44,116 nt of DNA. It comes from Pezizomycotina sp. ARF18 (Eukaryota > Ascomycota). Each line of letters opens with the position of its first letter. Position 1 is the first letter of the stretch. The stretch covers positions 61,256-105,371 of the forward strand of contig AZLU01000143.1 of assembly GCA_002224055.1 (NCBI GenBank), read 5' to 3'. Position numbers and translations under genes: made by a program. The notes under the pieces were generated by a model, which saw only the letters and a list, made by a program, of their open reading frames with translations, had not been told where the DNA came from and searched no databases. Below, piece after piece: positions 22,236 through 34,180 of this stretch.

Positions 22236-25200
22236 ATGGAGGCGTATCCGCCGGAATACTTCACGACCCCTCTACCGCTCCTCATCCTATCTGGACTGGG
22301 AAAAACCGATGACTACACGGAGCTTCCGCCGTACCCTTCTCTCGAAAATGGCACGCTGATAAGCTCCGAACTGGCGCCGGTGACATCCAACATCGGCCTA
22401 CAGCTCCTGGAGCAGTTTAAAGGCTTCAGCGGGCAGGAGAAATGGGTCGGGACGTTAAAGAGGGGCGGACGGCCGCCGAACTCACCGTCGTTCAAGATTA
22501 TCGCTGTCGGAAGGGTATTCTTGAGCTCCAAACACACTTACTAGCTTTTCGTTACGATGGCTCTTATCACTAATTTCGAATGTGAGCAGAACTTCGTCCT
22601 GCCTCCGAAGAAAGCTAGCCCACCTCCACCCTCGACGCCGGTTTCGCCGTTCATAGACCACAGCGGCGCAGGCGTTTCAACAATGCTTCATTCTCCCATT
22701 TCCCCGCTTACACCCGAATCGCCGCTATTTCCCGATGGCATATTCACGCACATATGGCTCCGCAAGCACCTCTCGCTGCTACCCTGCGCGTTCGTCTCCG
22801 TGCACGAGTTCCACATCGCAAACCCGCCAAGCTCGACGGAGGAAGACGCGGCGGACAACGTCCTCATAAACTCCATAAACGAAATGAGGAAGAACCTCGC
22901 CGCAGACCACCGTAAAGCGAAGTTCGCCGTCATCCTGATATCGCCGAAATCGATACTGGAAGCTCCGAGCATCGAGGACAGGTTCTCGCACATACGCCGA
23001 TTGACGCAGCTGGACACGAAGACTTCGCTGTTCTTCGTTCCTCCGGATTATCCGTCGTCGAGCTGCAGCAGTTCGCGAAGACAGTGGAGATGGCGCTCGT
23101 ACCCTCTGCAATCGATTACTACCGCGAGCTTACGAAGCACGCGAGACGGAAGAGGAACCGGGGTTCCGTACCGCCGCCTACCTTACCCCCTACCGCCAGC
23201 GCGCAGTCATTGACGAACGTAGAGTGGACGGTACGCTACGAGATCAAGCTCGCGATGTTCGCAGAGTTTCGGGGCGAGATGGACATCGCAGCTAGGAACT
23301 ACGAGACGGCGTATGAAGGCTTGATGGAGGTTTTCGAGACCACGAACTCCTGGAGCACGCGGTGGAATGATGCGAGGGTGCTCGCGGACGTAGTCGCTGC
23401 AAAAGCTATCCGGTGTCACATATTCTTAGAGAATACGACGCTGGCGGCGAGGCGCTGGGCCGTCCATAAGAAGCGGATGGAGACGTGGTCGATCGCAAAG
23501 GCGCGGGCACGAATACGTACGGGTGGGCGGCTTGGTCGACGCGGTGGGCGGAGATTATGGCTACGATGGTCGCGGACGCTGGTATCCTATCCGCGAGGAA
23601 CAGCGATATGACTCTATTCCCGATATACGCACCGGTTGATAAGACAATTAAGATCGACGACCGCGTCGCTCCGATCGAGTTCCTACACCACCCGGGATTT
23701 TACTGGCTCATGTCCGCGAACGCTGCAAAGCTCAGGAGGCGGCGGGCGCTGAGATTGGCCGTATCAGATACAGCTACGGAATCGTACATGTGCCCACCTC
23801 CAGAAGAAGAATCCCACGTCGACCACCTCTCATTAATCATCAAACCTCTAGAAAAAGCGCTAGTAGAATTCGACGAGCGGAAACAACACCGGATGAAGGG
23901 TAAATTAGCGTTTGACGCGGCAGTACTGCAAATGGAAAAGCAAGAGTGGAAATCTGCTTTGCAGCTATTAAAGGGTAGTTTAAAGTACTGGCGATCGGAG
24001 CTATGGCTATTCAGTATCCTCCAGGAGGCCTTGTGGCGCATACGGATTGCGCGATAAAGTGCGGAGATATAGCATCAGTGGTAATATCCGACCTCGAGCT
24101 TCACGCTGACGGTTAGTTTCTTTTGTTTTTTTTTTTTTTTCAAAGAGCTCCAAATATCAGAATAACCGGCTGATTAAAAGGGCTTTTTGATTGGTTTAGT
24201 CTTCGATACACGGCAAAATTGGAAGTACGATCTGGTCAATTGCTTAGACGGCGTGGACGGGGTCATAGGGACTACATCTCTATTCGTCAAGGCGGCAGAT
24301 GTCATGTCATTAGGTAAAAAAGCTATCTCATAAAACCCTAGTTAAATGACTTTACTGATTTTTCTATACCATATGTTCAAGTTGGAGCAAACTACACCTT
24401 CAACGCCGCCGAAGTCTGCGTCGGCGACCTCGCAGTCTCGCAGGTTTCGATCACGTACAAAGCACAACCGGACTCGGAAATCGCTCACGTTCTCCGAGCT
24501 CAAGCTGGCGTACGACGGCAACCTCAAGCCCGTCGTCATAAAACGTGAAACTTCATCGTCGCCGCCGCCCTCCACATCGTCAACGCAGCTTATAAACCTC
24601 CAGGGAAAACTACAGGACCGGACCATAGCTCCAACGTCGAAGAGCTTCCTCCAAGGATCCGCCGACCTGACATTCTCCCCGGACAGACCAAGGTCTTCGA
24701 AATATCTTCCATACTTCGGGACTCCGGAACGGCGAAAGTCCAATCGTTAACGGTGGGTATCGAAGGTCAAGGGTTCGAGGTCGACTTTATGCTATCGTTC
24801 GACGATGTAGATTCGAGCGATTCGCAGAAACTCGGTGGCGCCGGTAACGCGCTGTGGTGGGAAGAAGCCGAGGACGGAGGTAGTATAAAGAAGGTAGCCA
24901 TGCGGTTGGATAGTCCGCGGTCGCTGGTGATCCTTCCAAACCGCCGAAGATGGACCTCGACATTGAAAAGCTCGCGGATCCGCTGTACCTTGACGAACCC
25001 GTAAAGGTTAAAATCAAGATTACGAATAACGAGGAAGAGGAGGCGGTTGCTAGGTTGCGGATACGGATATTGGGGTATCCTGACGAAGGTATAACATCTC
25101 TTTCCACAAATATTTCATTTTAACTTTTTTTTTCTTCTCAAAATTACTAAGATATACTAGTTCCACTGGTACACTGGGACCCCGTCGACGGCACCGACGA

Positions 25201-26384
25201 CGTCGAATGCGACCCGGAAACGCCATACGAAATCGGCAACGTCGCACCCTCCCAAAAACTCTTCCGCGCATTCACATTTCCCGCACCAGTACAAGAAGCC
25301 GACGTAACACTGGAAATCGCGGCACTATACCACCTTGTCACAGACACCGAAACACCAATCGTCAAGACGGTTTTAGTACCGCAAGTCCGCGTCCGGCAGC
25401 CGTTTAAAGCGAAATACGATTTCTCACAGAGCATACACTTCTCGCCGTGGCCGAACTACTTCACGCTTAGCGACGAGGACCTCGACGGCGAAGGGACGAA
25501 AGTTCACCGAAGGGGATAGTGCAGAAATGGTGCTTGAAGTCCGCGTTCGCGCTCATGGAAGGTGGGGGGTTGACCGTGGAGGATATATTCTGCGACGTTG
25601 TGGCGTGTCAGGGCGGTATAATGTGCACGGTAATAAAACCGGAGGAAAGTAGCGCTGAGGGGAATACGTGGCCGATGGGTAATACACCTCTCCCCCAAAC
25701 CTTTTCTCCCTCTTCAAGCATTAGTTTTTTGCACAGAATTCTTTTTTTTTTTTGCTAACAAGCTTTTGTTTGGAATTGTGTAGCACTCGAAGGCGATAAA
25801 CCTATGGACTCGACCTTCTACCTCGACGTCCGGAAGGTAAGCCTCGAAGACCGCCGCGCGTCGTCGCTCGATATCGAAATACGGATAAAATGGCGGCGGC
25901 AGGGTGCAAGTGAACCGTGCAGACCGCCCTCGCCATACCGCGCCTCATGATACCTGGCAGCGAACCCCGCGTGCTTGCTCGTACGTAGCCCCGAAACCTC
26001 CCTCCCTTTAAACCCCCCTTCTTTTAACTCATCCCCACTAACAACAACTTTTCTCCGTTGTTAAAAAGACTCCACCCCTCCCACAACTCCCCTCCGTCCT
26101 CCTCCTAACCTACATCATCGAAAACCCCACGATGCACGTCCTAACCTTCGGCGTAACGATGGAAGCGAACGACGGCTTCGCGTTTTCGGGTCCGAAGCAA
26201 TTAGGTATACAACTCATGCCGCTAAGTCGACATAGCATACGGTATAATTTAATGCCCTGCAGAGAAATGTATGGATACGGCCGAGTATTAGGGTTGTTGA
26301 TAAGTATTATAATAAGAATCTGAGGATTGCGGCGTGCGAGGGACGAGGCCGGATAAAGGGCAGGTGTTAGTTTGGGTTCCGTGA
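22236..26384 (+). CDS. TRAPPC11: TRAPP complex subunit TRAPPC11-like (foie gras / gryzun)
   Basis: A large tethering-complex subunit for traffic through the Golgi and to autophagosomes (TRAPPIII in metazoa and filamentous fungi). The N-terminus is MEAYPPEYFTTPLPLLILSG, as in fungal homologues. After an intron near 22510-22590 come SPISPLTPESPLFPDGIFTH, IRRLTQLDTKTSLFF and the foie-gras core YYRELTKHARRKRNRGSVPP, TVRYEIKLAMFAEFRGEMDI and GAGTNTYGWAAWSTRWAEIM. Later exons give NWKYDLVNCLDGVDGV, ANYTFNAAEVCVGDLAVSQV and SELKLAYDGNLKPVVIKRE, then beta-rich gryzun segments including PSQKLFRAFTFPAPVQEADV and ENPTMHVLTFGVTMEA. The conserved end YYNKNLRIAACEGR leads, after one restored base, to VLVWVP and TGA at 26382-26384. 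Introns are also likely near 24112-24199, 24314-24381, 25089-25154, 25679-25783 and 25980-26068. Frame shifts occur near 23049, 23490, 24500, 24700, 24950, 25510, 25940 and 26355. Confidence 0.85.
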
Positions 26385-27641
26385 TTTGGAAGGGGAGGTT
26401 GTTATATTACTTAGATTTATTTATATTAAAATAGTGGGGGTTTCGTATACTTATATATCATATCTCACAAAGGATTATTTTTGAGATATATCGTGAAATA
26501 CTTGAAGTGATGTAAAGAAACGTCTCGCGGACTCAAGAAGACATTATAATATTTGCCGAAATATTAATCGCAAAGGATCACAGTATAATTATCCCTCGAT
26601 CGATATAATATATTAGTAAGCACGCCATCAAGTAAAGAAATATAGTTCTCAGACTCTACGCCAAATATACGGTGAGAGGGGCTTTTTATATCTTACTATA
26701 TCGCCGGATGGGAAACGTAATCTTATATGGAGGGGATAAGGTATTCAAGTCCACAAGAGGTAACAAAATTCCAGATAGAAACGTGGTTTTTACAATACAT
26801 AGAAAATCTACCTTTTCCGATGAAAGAAAACGCTACGTAATAGGGATTTTTAGACATGCCTACTAATAAGATATTCTACACGGCATTCTAGACGGTAAAG
26901 GGGGTAAAGTTTAAAGGTTACGATCGTAGAGGTGCAAGAAGGTATCAATAGGGATCTCTTGGAGGAGGAACAGATGATAAAGATGAGAGGTTCCAAGGTA
27001 TGTATTTCTTATATTGTGTGAAATTGGCGATACGCGAGTTTATTCGCTGTTTAGAATCAAAAGGCTATATTGGATATCGTGAAGGAAAAACCAGAAGAAA
27101 AAAAGGAATAAAAATGATCGCTAGGAAATGGAGAGAAAAAGTCAGGCGGAGATTTGTCAAAGAGGGTGAGAGGGAGATATTTATGACAAGAGAAGCAGAG
27201 AAACAAAGAAAAAAAAAAAAAAAAAAAAAAAAATGGAAAGACAAAAAAATCCAACCTGAAGGGAATATGAACAAATGTACAAATAGAAGTGAAAAAGCAG
27301 CGTCGATGGGCGAAAATGCGAGAGTGAGGTTGATGTAGTCAGAAGTACGAAAAAAACCGGTGATCAAAAAAAAAAAACCCGACAAAAACCGACATGAGCA
27401 AAAAAGCCAAAAATAACCGCCGAAAATTGTGTGAAATCGCCCCAATTAATCATTAACGATGGCCAAAGGACTTGTCGAATATTTTAATGTAAACAAAAGA
27501 AAGGAAAAAAAAGAAGCCAGCTGAATAATTCGCCAAGAAGCATGGGATATAGTCATGCTATTTTTGGTGTTCATTCGTAAAAACATCGTCATATCGGAAA
27601 AAAGATATGAATATCGCTCCCGTAAATTTTTTTGAGGGCTG
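26385..27641. other. Intergenic region between convergent genes
   Basis: AT-rich 3' flanks of TRAPPC11 and GID4. A Lys/Arg-rich frame at 27000-27338 comes from purine-rich DNA with a 25-base A run (27209-27233) and is not credible as a gene. Nothing else is recognisable. Confidence 0.5.
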
Positions 27642-28935
27642 TTAGCGGAATTCCATTGCACCGCATACACCTCTATGCGGCACATGCTTGAGCTCCAGCT
27701 GCTGATACCGCTCGCTGTTCGAATGGAAGTATATGCCGGAGATGCTGCCTGTGACTTGGCTGAAGCAAATATAGTAGAATCCTTCGAAACTAGCGCCGGA
27801 TATTGTCTTCACGCGGTGGTCCGGGACAAGGAACTGCTCCTTCCACCTCATGAATATATGCTCCTTCTGATCGAACGTTTTGAAGCGGTAGTCGGCCTTT
27901 CGCGGCAGATGAGTACGGTTTGTAAGCGGAGAATCGCCCCAGTGTTGGTAATCGACCTTCGGATTGGCACCCCATTCCTGCCGCGATGTCTGGAAAGCGT
28001 ACTTGTTCCCGATCATTTCTCCTTCGAAGTACGTCGTCAAGGTGGGGTTCTCGGGAGTTAAATCTATATTGATTAGTTTTCGATAAAGATTAGCATGCAA
28101 AAAATATATCGAAACCCTTGACCTATTGCAGGGGTTTATGAAACCTACTTTCAATGCAAAGAAACCCGCAGAGGAAAGATTCCCGCATATCCACATGTTT
28201 AATCACGACATGGACCTTGTGCTCATCTTATCGGACTGTTGAGTACCAACGAATTCGGCACCCGGCTGAAGGAAAGAAGATGTCATGGAAGGCAGGAGCT
28301 AGAAGCAAAGACATTGTTAGCGAGAAGTCGGGCAAGCGAAATGTTCAGTTCGACAGTCCGTCGCATTTCGATTTGTGATGAATAAAATTGACTTTGAATG
28401 AACTATAAATTCGCTATAGTTTTTTGGGCCAATATCGTTGCTCGTAGTGAAACGGAGCGGGGAATTTGGAAAATTTCTTACTCTGATGGAGGAGTATTCA
28501 GCTTGTATAGACCTATTCGCTGCCAAGGATATAGCATTAGACTCTGCAGATGCCGATGGTGAACCTGATAGGCTCCGGCGACTGCGATGGAGGGACATCT
28601 TGGCATCCTCCATCGGCGTGTTCCTGCTTGACATTGGTCCATCCATGTGCCCTGTCGTGGAAGCGTTTATTTTGCTGTCACGACCATCCTCGTCGTGGTC
28701 GTCAACAGAGGCATCCTGCTCCGATTCGGGTGTCGGTGACGAAAGCGCGTCGACACGGGATTGCTCAGGCGTTCAGATATGTTCCCCGCCAGGTGAGGCC
28801 GTACGCCATTGGTAAAAGATCGTCGGGGCAGCTGGGCATGATGTTAGCCCGCGCTCGGCTCGCTGTGGGACCGGAATCTCTTTCGGCCCGAGCGTTGGTG
28901 GCGCTCAAAATCGCAGTTTGGTCCGGAGTTGGCAT
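27642..28935 (-). CDS. GID4: GID4/Vid24, degron receptor of the GID/CTLH E3 ligase
   Basis: The substrate receptor that recognises N-terminal proline degrons on gluconeogenic enzymes (such as fructose-1,6-bisphosphatase) and recruits them to the GID ubiquitin ligase when glucose returns. The start at 28935 gives MPTPDQTAILSATNAR; the disordered N-terminal half is Ser/Asp-rich. An intron at 28299-28481 (GTAAGA donor, GCTAAC branch) joins to SSFLQPGAEFVGTQQSD, then KHVDMRESFLCGFLCIE. A second intron at 28064-28148 joins to LTPENPTLTTYFEGEMIG. The beta-barrel core is intact: EWGANPKVDYQHWGDSP, HIFMRWKEQFLVPDHRVK, GASFEGFYYICFSQVTGS and ISGIYFHSNSERYQQLELKH, ending GAMEFR with TAA at 27642-27644. 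One-base losses occur near 28770 and 28215. Motif order and length match the family. The upstream region is unusually long (4.2 kb to SEM1). Confidence 0.93.
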
Positions 28936-29399
28936 AGGGTCGAGGGTTGATCAATTGTTCGTCGGAATAGTCTTAGCTGTTTTATGTTTTTTGTTTTTCG
29001 TTTAGGGCTGAAGAATTCCTCCCAAAAAGATTTCCCAAGAAAAAAAAAAAATTAGTGGACCGTAGAGGCAGTTGATTCCCTTTTCTAGATTGTGAAGGAG
29101 CCGTAATGACCGTCTGAATGCAGTAAAGTGTGTGCAAGGAAGTAGTCAAGAATGAGCCTCTCCGTTGAAGTCGTTCAATAAGCCAGTTGTTTTTAATGTT
29201 AAGGTTCGTTGAGGAGGAGAAGTCTAACGGTGAATAAATAGAGTGTGCTGGGTGGTGATGGAGGAGAGGGAGAAATGGGAAAGGAACCGAAGAAAAAAAG
29301 TTCCCAGAGAAAAGGAAGAAAAAAAAAAAAAAAAAGTAAAAATACCTTATTTATCGGAGACCACACACTACACCAACAAAACAAGAAAACTCGCAGGCG

Positions 29400-29402
29400 A
29401 AA

Positions 29403-29433
<31 letters not shown>

Positions 29434-29461
29434 TAAAATAAAAATAAAAATAAAAATAAAT
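29400..29461. repeat. (AAAAT)n microsatellite
   Basis: About twelve copies of AAAAT/AAAT units in tandem, slightly imperfect, in the gene-free region beyond GID4. Confidence 0.8.
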
Positions 29462-32400
29462 GATATTAATAAAGAAATAATAATAATTTTTATTTTCCCG
29501 GGCGTTAAACGGCCAATTCTTTTAAAAAAAAGATCTTTCCAGACCACCTGGCGACCAGCTTGGAGTGACAATAAATAGCAAGAATCTGGATATATGTCCG
29601 TTAGACAGGAACGAAAGATGTAAGAGTAAACGACCCTTCCAGGCGTTTTTGGATACTTAAAGTATATAAAAAGAATCCGTCAGCCCCTTCTCGAGGGAAT
29701 TTTTATCTATATATATAAATAAAATATGTACGGGGAAAAAAAAGAATCGTACAATTAATTATTATTTATTGCCTGTCTCTTTTTGCCAGCGAAGAGATTA
29801 GGAGAGAAAAGGAAACAAAAGAGTTACCAAAGTAAAATCGAAAAAGAAAAAAACCGGGGGACACGTGCACAAGGGTGCTAATAGTAGTAGAGGAAAAAGC
29901 ACTTTAGTAGCACTTTTAGGGTACTGTCTCTTGAAAAAGCAACGGGCGGCGATCGACGAAGTAGCGAGAAGAAGTAGGAGAAGGAAAAGGGAAAAGAAAG
30001 AAATAGGGAAGGAATTCTTCTTATTAAACCAGCCGAGGGAAGAGAAGAAAAGGGAAAAAAAAGAAAGTCGCAAAGAAGCTGCAAACTACCAGAAGGATAA
30101 GTGGCACCTGGGTATCGATAACAGGATAAAAGGGAATATAAGTAATTCGAATATATGGATATATATATATATAGATATATATACTACTCAATATAATATA
30201 TTCGAATAAAGGAAGGAAGAAAGGATAAAAAGTATATATCGACAAAACGAGAAGGAATAAAAAAGAATAATGCAGGAATGAAAATTTTTCAATCGATCTA
30301 ATCGAATATTAAAAAGGATTTATATATAATAAATAGGATAAATAGAATATAACAAATTCGAAGAGTATATCAATGGGTATATAAAGGATTAGAGAGACGC
30401 CCGCCTGTGTATTCAGGAGTTGATTTAATAGAGGAAAAAATTGAAATGAAAAATCGGGAAAATCCTGCGCCTAAAAATAAATTTGAAGATAATTTAAAAA
30501 TGGCGGTTTGTGGACGATGATGGCGCAAAAAAAAATTTTCTTTCGTTATGAAACTACTTTTTACCTTGAGAAAAAAATTTCTTCTTTCAATTGCTTTCCA
30601 TTTTCCTTTCACACACGACGCCGCTGATGCTCATCAACTTTGCGTCGGGACGAGTTTCGCTTTGCAAAAAAAGAAGAAAAAAAAGGAAAGAACCCGCTAT
30701 GGGGAAGCCACGACGATTGTATTCCGCGCCAAAAATTACCTCAAGGGATACTTCTTTAGTCCATTCCCTTCCCTTCCCTTTTTTTTTTTTTTTTTTTTTT
30801 TTTCTTCTTCCTCTTTGCTACTTTTCGTAGTGGCAGCTCGGTACCCTGGCACAAAAAAGCTAGCTGTTAAAAAAGTAAAAAGGTCTGAGTTGTCCCAAGA
30901 GGTTAGCCAGACGTGGGATTGTCAATCAGAAGCACGTTTTTATCCTGCGAATGAGAGGAACAGATGGGGTATCCGGAAAACTGGCGCTGATGGTGGTTGC
31001 AGTAGAAACAAAAAGCAGCCAATCTGCTTCAACGAGCATCTCTCTCTGGTATGTCTGCTTCCCTTGTAAGTTGTAACCAAGCCTATAATTTTTTTGCTCT
31101 TCTCCGGTTGGCCAGGTTAGCTTCAAAGATTTTAGCTTTTTAGCTTCATTACATTTATTAGCCGACTACCACTTTCTTAGCTCCGAAGTAGCTTGAGCAA
31201 AAGGGCAGGATCAATAACAATAAATAATGATACATATTCGTATCCATGCGAAAAGAAGAAAAGGCATGAAGAAGACAGTAAATATATTTTCCTGCTTATT
31301 CATTCCTGGAAATTCCCAGCAAATTTGTTTTCTGGCTTGTCTTAAAGGTCCTAGTGCAGTGTGGGAACGATCATAAGGAAATAAAAAAAGGATGGCGGGG
31401 GAGCTGGGGGCCTGAGGACAAGCCCAAAAAAAAAAATTTTTTCCTCTTCAAATCTGGGTAAAAGAAGTGTACAGATACGGAGAGTGGATACGTCTGTTAA
31501 ACGTATACAGGGAAGAGAGAAAAAGCATTCACGCACCTATCGTTGAGGAAAGAAAGGGAAAAATTTCAGTCAAAATGACCGGTTAATTGACCGGCAACTC
31601 AATTGCCTTTTCCGAGTCTCTCATGCACCCAAGGAAAAGCTTCTCAAAACAGGCAACCAGACATGAAAAGCATCCAAATCAATGATTGATGAGCAGAGAT
31701 GTCTTTCCAGGTGCTTTCCGGACCTCGCTTCGACCGTAAACGAACCGCCGGACATACAATTGAGCGCTTTTTTCCCCCTTGTGCAGTATCGTGATATTTT
31801 TTAATCTCCGGGAACTCGACAAAAAGTGGAGCCTTGTCTCTTTTTCTCCCACGGCAGGCATTTTTTTATGTCAATCGTCGAATGTTCCTTGCTTCCTTGC
31901 CTCCGCCTTGTGGGGAGAAAAAGGGTCAGCCTACACAAGACTCAGACACTCAACCTTTTCTTGTGCGGCAGCGTACCTAGGCGGGTAGGACCGCGTGATA
32001 GCTTGTCTGAGTTCCGGAACCGGGATTTTCGCGAAATTCTTTTTCGAATTTCGAATTTCGAGAAAGATATCCCGTTTCCAGTTTGAATCAGATGGTCCCC
32101 CTCTCTATCCCGGAGCTTTGCGAGATAGCTTGCAATTGCAAGTTTTGAACCGCAATTCTAGCTTTTCCTAAGCGCTTAGTCAATTGCGACCTTTCAACTT
32201 TATCGGATTAGGAATTGTAGTCCGGTTTATCGCAGATGCAATGTAATGGTTAGCTGTATACCTTGAATTAGCATGGATGAGTAGAGTAATCTGATGCATG
32301 CGTATCAGGCGAAAAAGTCGAATATGAAGGAGACAATTTCAAGGTGTTGAAAAGCTCCAAAATTTGATAATGCATTGTTTTGGTGAAAAATAATGAGGTG

Positions 32401-32629
32401 ATGATAAACAACGTACAACTCATAACTGAGACTCTTTGACTTCAACAACCTTCAACTTCATGAACTGAGACTTTGACTTCATCTTCAGATTGGCAAAAGG
32501 TTAGGAGGTAGCTTTTGATTTTCGCCTTTTCTTAATTCCAATGCCTTACGGGAAGCGAAATAACTCTTTTTTTTTTAATCTCTTTTCCTAGCCTCAGGCA
32601 TAGTAGGGCAATAACGTTTCAACACGCGT

Positions 32630-32664
<35 letters not shown>

Positions 32665-32751
32665 GTTTAAAATGAATAAAGTACCTTAATAATACTGAGA
32701 GTAAGTTGTTTTAGTTGTTGTTTAAGGCAATGAGTGCAAAGTTGTTAAGGC

Positions 32752-32767
32752 CGAGCCCGCGGGCTCG
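32752..32767. repeat. Perfect 16-base GC-rich palindrome
   Basis: CGAGCCCGCGGGCTCG equals its own reverse complement. It stands alone in AT-rich DNA about 350 bases upstream of SEM1 and about 90 bases after a T29 tract. A dimeric DNA-binding protein could recognise it; no factor is assigned. Confidence 0.6.
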
Positions 32768-33114
32768 AGATATCGTTCACTTTTTCTGCAATGAGACAAA
32801 AGCGGTTAGCTCCCTTTTTAACAGCAAAAAAAAAAAAAATCCTTAGCATTTAAATCGCGTAACGACATTCCCACACGGTAACGCGAACCTTTGAGCTCTT
32901 GCAAAGCTCCAGCAACCGCCACTACGTTTATCTCAAATATCAACAACAACTCCAACTCCACACAAAAGTCCGTCCCGCGCTACTTCAACTCGAGAGGCTC
33001 ACAAATTACCTCGAACAAACCATAGATCCATACCTCCTTGTTTAGTCCCCCCTTCTCCTATCCTTGGAAACCCTCTTTTACGCTTCCTTCTCATTTCACA
33101 CATCCACTCCCGTA

Positions 33115-33679
33115 ATGTCGTCGTCGAAAACCGAAAAGCCGCATGACAGCAACGACGACGCCAGCAAGGCCGCCGACAAGGACGCCGAGCTCAAGAAGGA
33201 GAAGAAGATGCTGGAGGAGGACGACGAGTTTGAAGATTTCCCGGCCGAAGGTAAAAAAAAAATTTCACAACACAAACCAAATTAACTACTGCCTCTCCCG
33301 GCTGGATGGTTCTTTTTCTGCCAATTTTACCTACCGTTTGGTGACGTTGTTCTCTTCACTCTTAGTCTACGCAAGCTGTATGATATACAGAACAAATATG
33401 CTAACATTCCGGAAAAATCTTAGACTGGACGGAAGCAGACACCGAAGTCCCCGGCGGCAAGCAGCACCTGTGGGAGGAGAGCTGGACGACGACGACACGA
33501 GCGAGGACTTTTCGAAGCAGCTGCAGTACGAAACAATCTTCCCCCACTACCTTTCTTCTTCTTCTTCTCCACCTCTATACATCCGTTCTGTTTCTCTTTG
33601 GTGTGGAACTTCTACTAACGTATTCGCATTGCGTGTATTTAGGGAGGAGCTGAAGAAAGTCGAAGCCGCGAAGAAGTAA
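33115..33679 (+). CDS. SEM1: 26S proteasome subunit Sem1/DSS1
   Basis: A very small acidic, disordered protein of the proteasome lid, also part of the TREX-2 mRNA export complex. Exon 1 (33115-33250) encodes MSSSKTEKPHDSNDDASKAA, a Lys/Glu stretch, and EEDDEFEDFPAEG. The intron at 33251-33423 has a GCTAAC branch site. Exon 2 (33424-33525) gives DWTEADTEVPGGKQHLWEES, then WDDDDTSEDFSKQLQ after one missing base near 33484. The second intron (33526-33642) carries CTAAC. Exon 3 encodes EELKKVEAAKK and stops at TAA 33677-33679. Two acidic-aromatic clusters (DEFEDFP and WEESWDDDD) are the family hallmark. Length and exon phases agree with fungal homologues. It converges on PGK1. Confidence 0.95.
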
Positions 33680-34180
33680 ACTAAAAAAAAGTTGACGAAA
33701 GCGGTGGATTTCCCCCCGCAGGGGTGAACCAAAAAAAAGATGCATATATAACCTACGAGCGGGTCTAACTTTATCGAGCACAACTGGTGATCGGATGCTG
33801 TACATATAAATTATTCATGCAAGATATACACAATAGACGCAACGAAAAAGTCATCTTTCACATATTCGAGCAATATTCAACGAGAATCACATATCTGCAC
33901 TTGTCCTCATCTTTTGGATCTAGGTTATTTGGGGAATCAATTTTATTTTTCATTCAAGCTTTTCAGCAGTGCTCAGAAGAGCCAAACCGAGTTTCGGAAG
34001 AGAAAAGGAGCGTAGCTTTTAAAGGTTTGCGGTTTTCTTCGTGATATCTGTACATCAAAGGGAAAGAGAAAGAAAAACGATAAGAAACTGCATCGCAAAA
34101 AACCACCTGTAAAGAAAAGAACTTTTTATATGACCCGCCTCTCCCTTCCGTAGCTCTGCATCTGCGTTTCTGTGATGTAT
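33680..34180. other. Intergenic region between convergent SEM1 and PGK1
   Basis: A 501-base interval holding both 3' flanks. Open frames here are short and show no family features. No gene or RNA is supported. Confidence 0.5.

Larger units (their letters stand above)
28936..33114. other. 4.2 kb AT-rich gene-free region
   Basis: This lies between the divergent GID4 and SEM1 genes. It contains a (AAAAT)n microsatellite (29400-29461), a (TA)n stretch near 30156-30184, a T25 tract (30779-30803), a T29 tract (32633-32661), tandem TTTCGAA units near 32042-32062, a short direct repeat around AACTGAGACT (about 32424 and 32463), and a GC-rich palindrome at 32752-32767. Open frames of up to 173 codons are homopolymer-driven and carry no family motif. 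No RNA gene was recognised. Confidence 0.5.

Noticed and set aside
27000-27338. 112-codon Lys/Arg-rich plus-strand frame
   Set aside because: Generated by purine-rich DNA including a 25-base A run; no motif.
30548-31069. 173-codon plus-strand frame starting with a hydrophobic, signal-peptide-like segment
   Set aside because: The middle is poly-Lys and poly-Phe from homopolymers, and the rest has no protein-like pattern.
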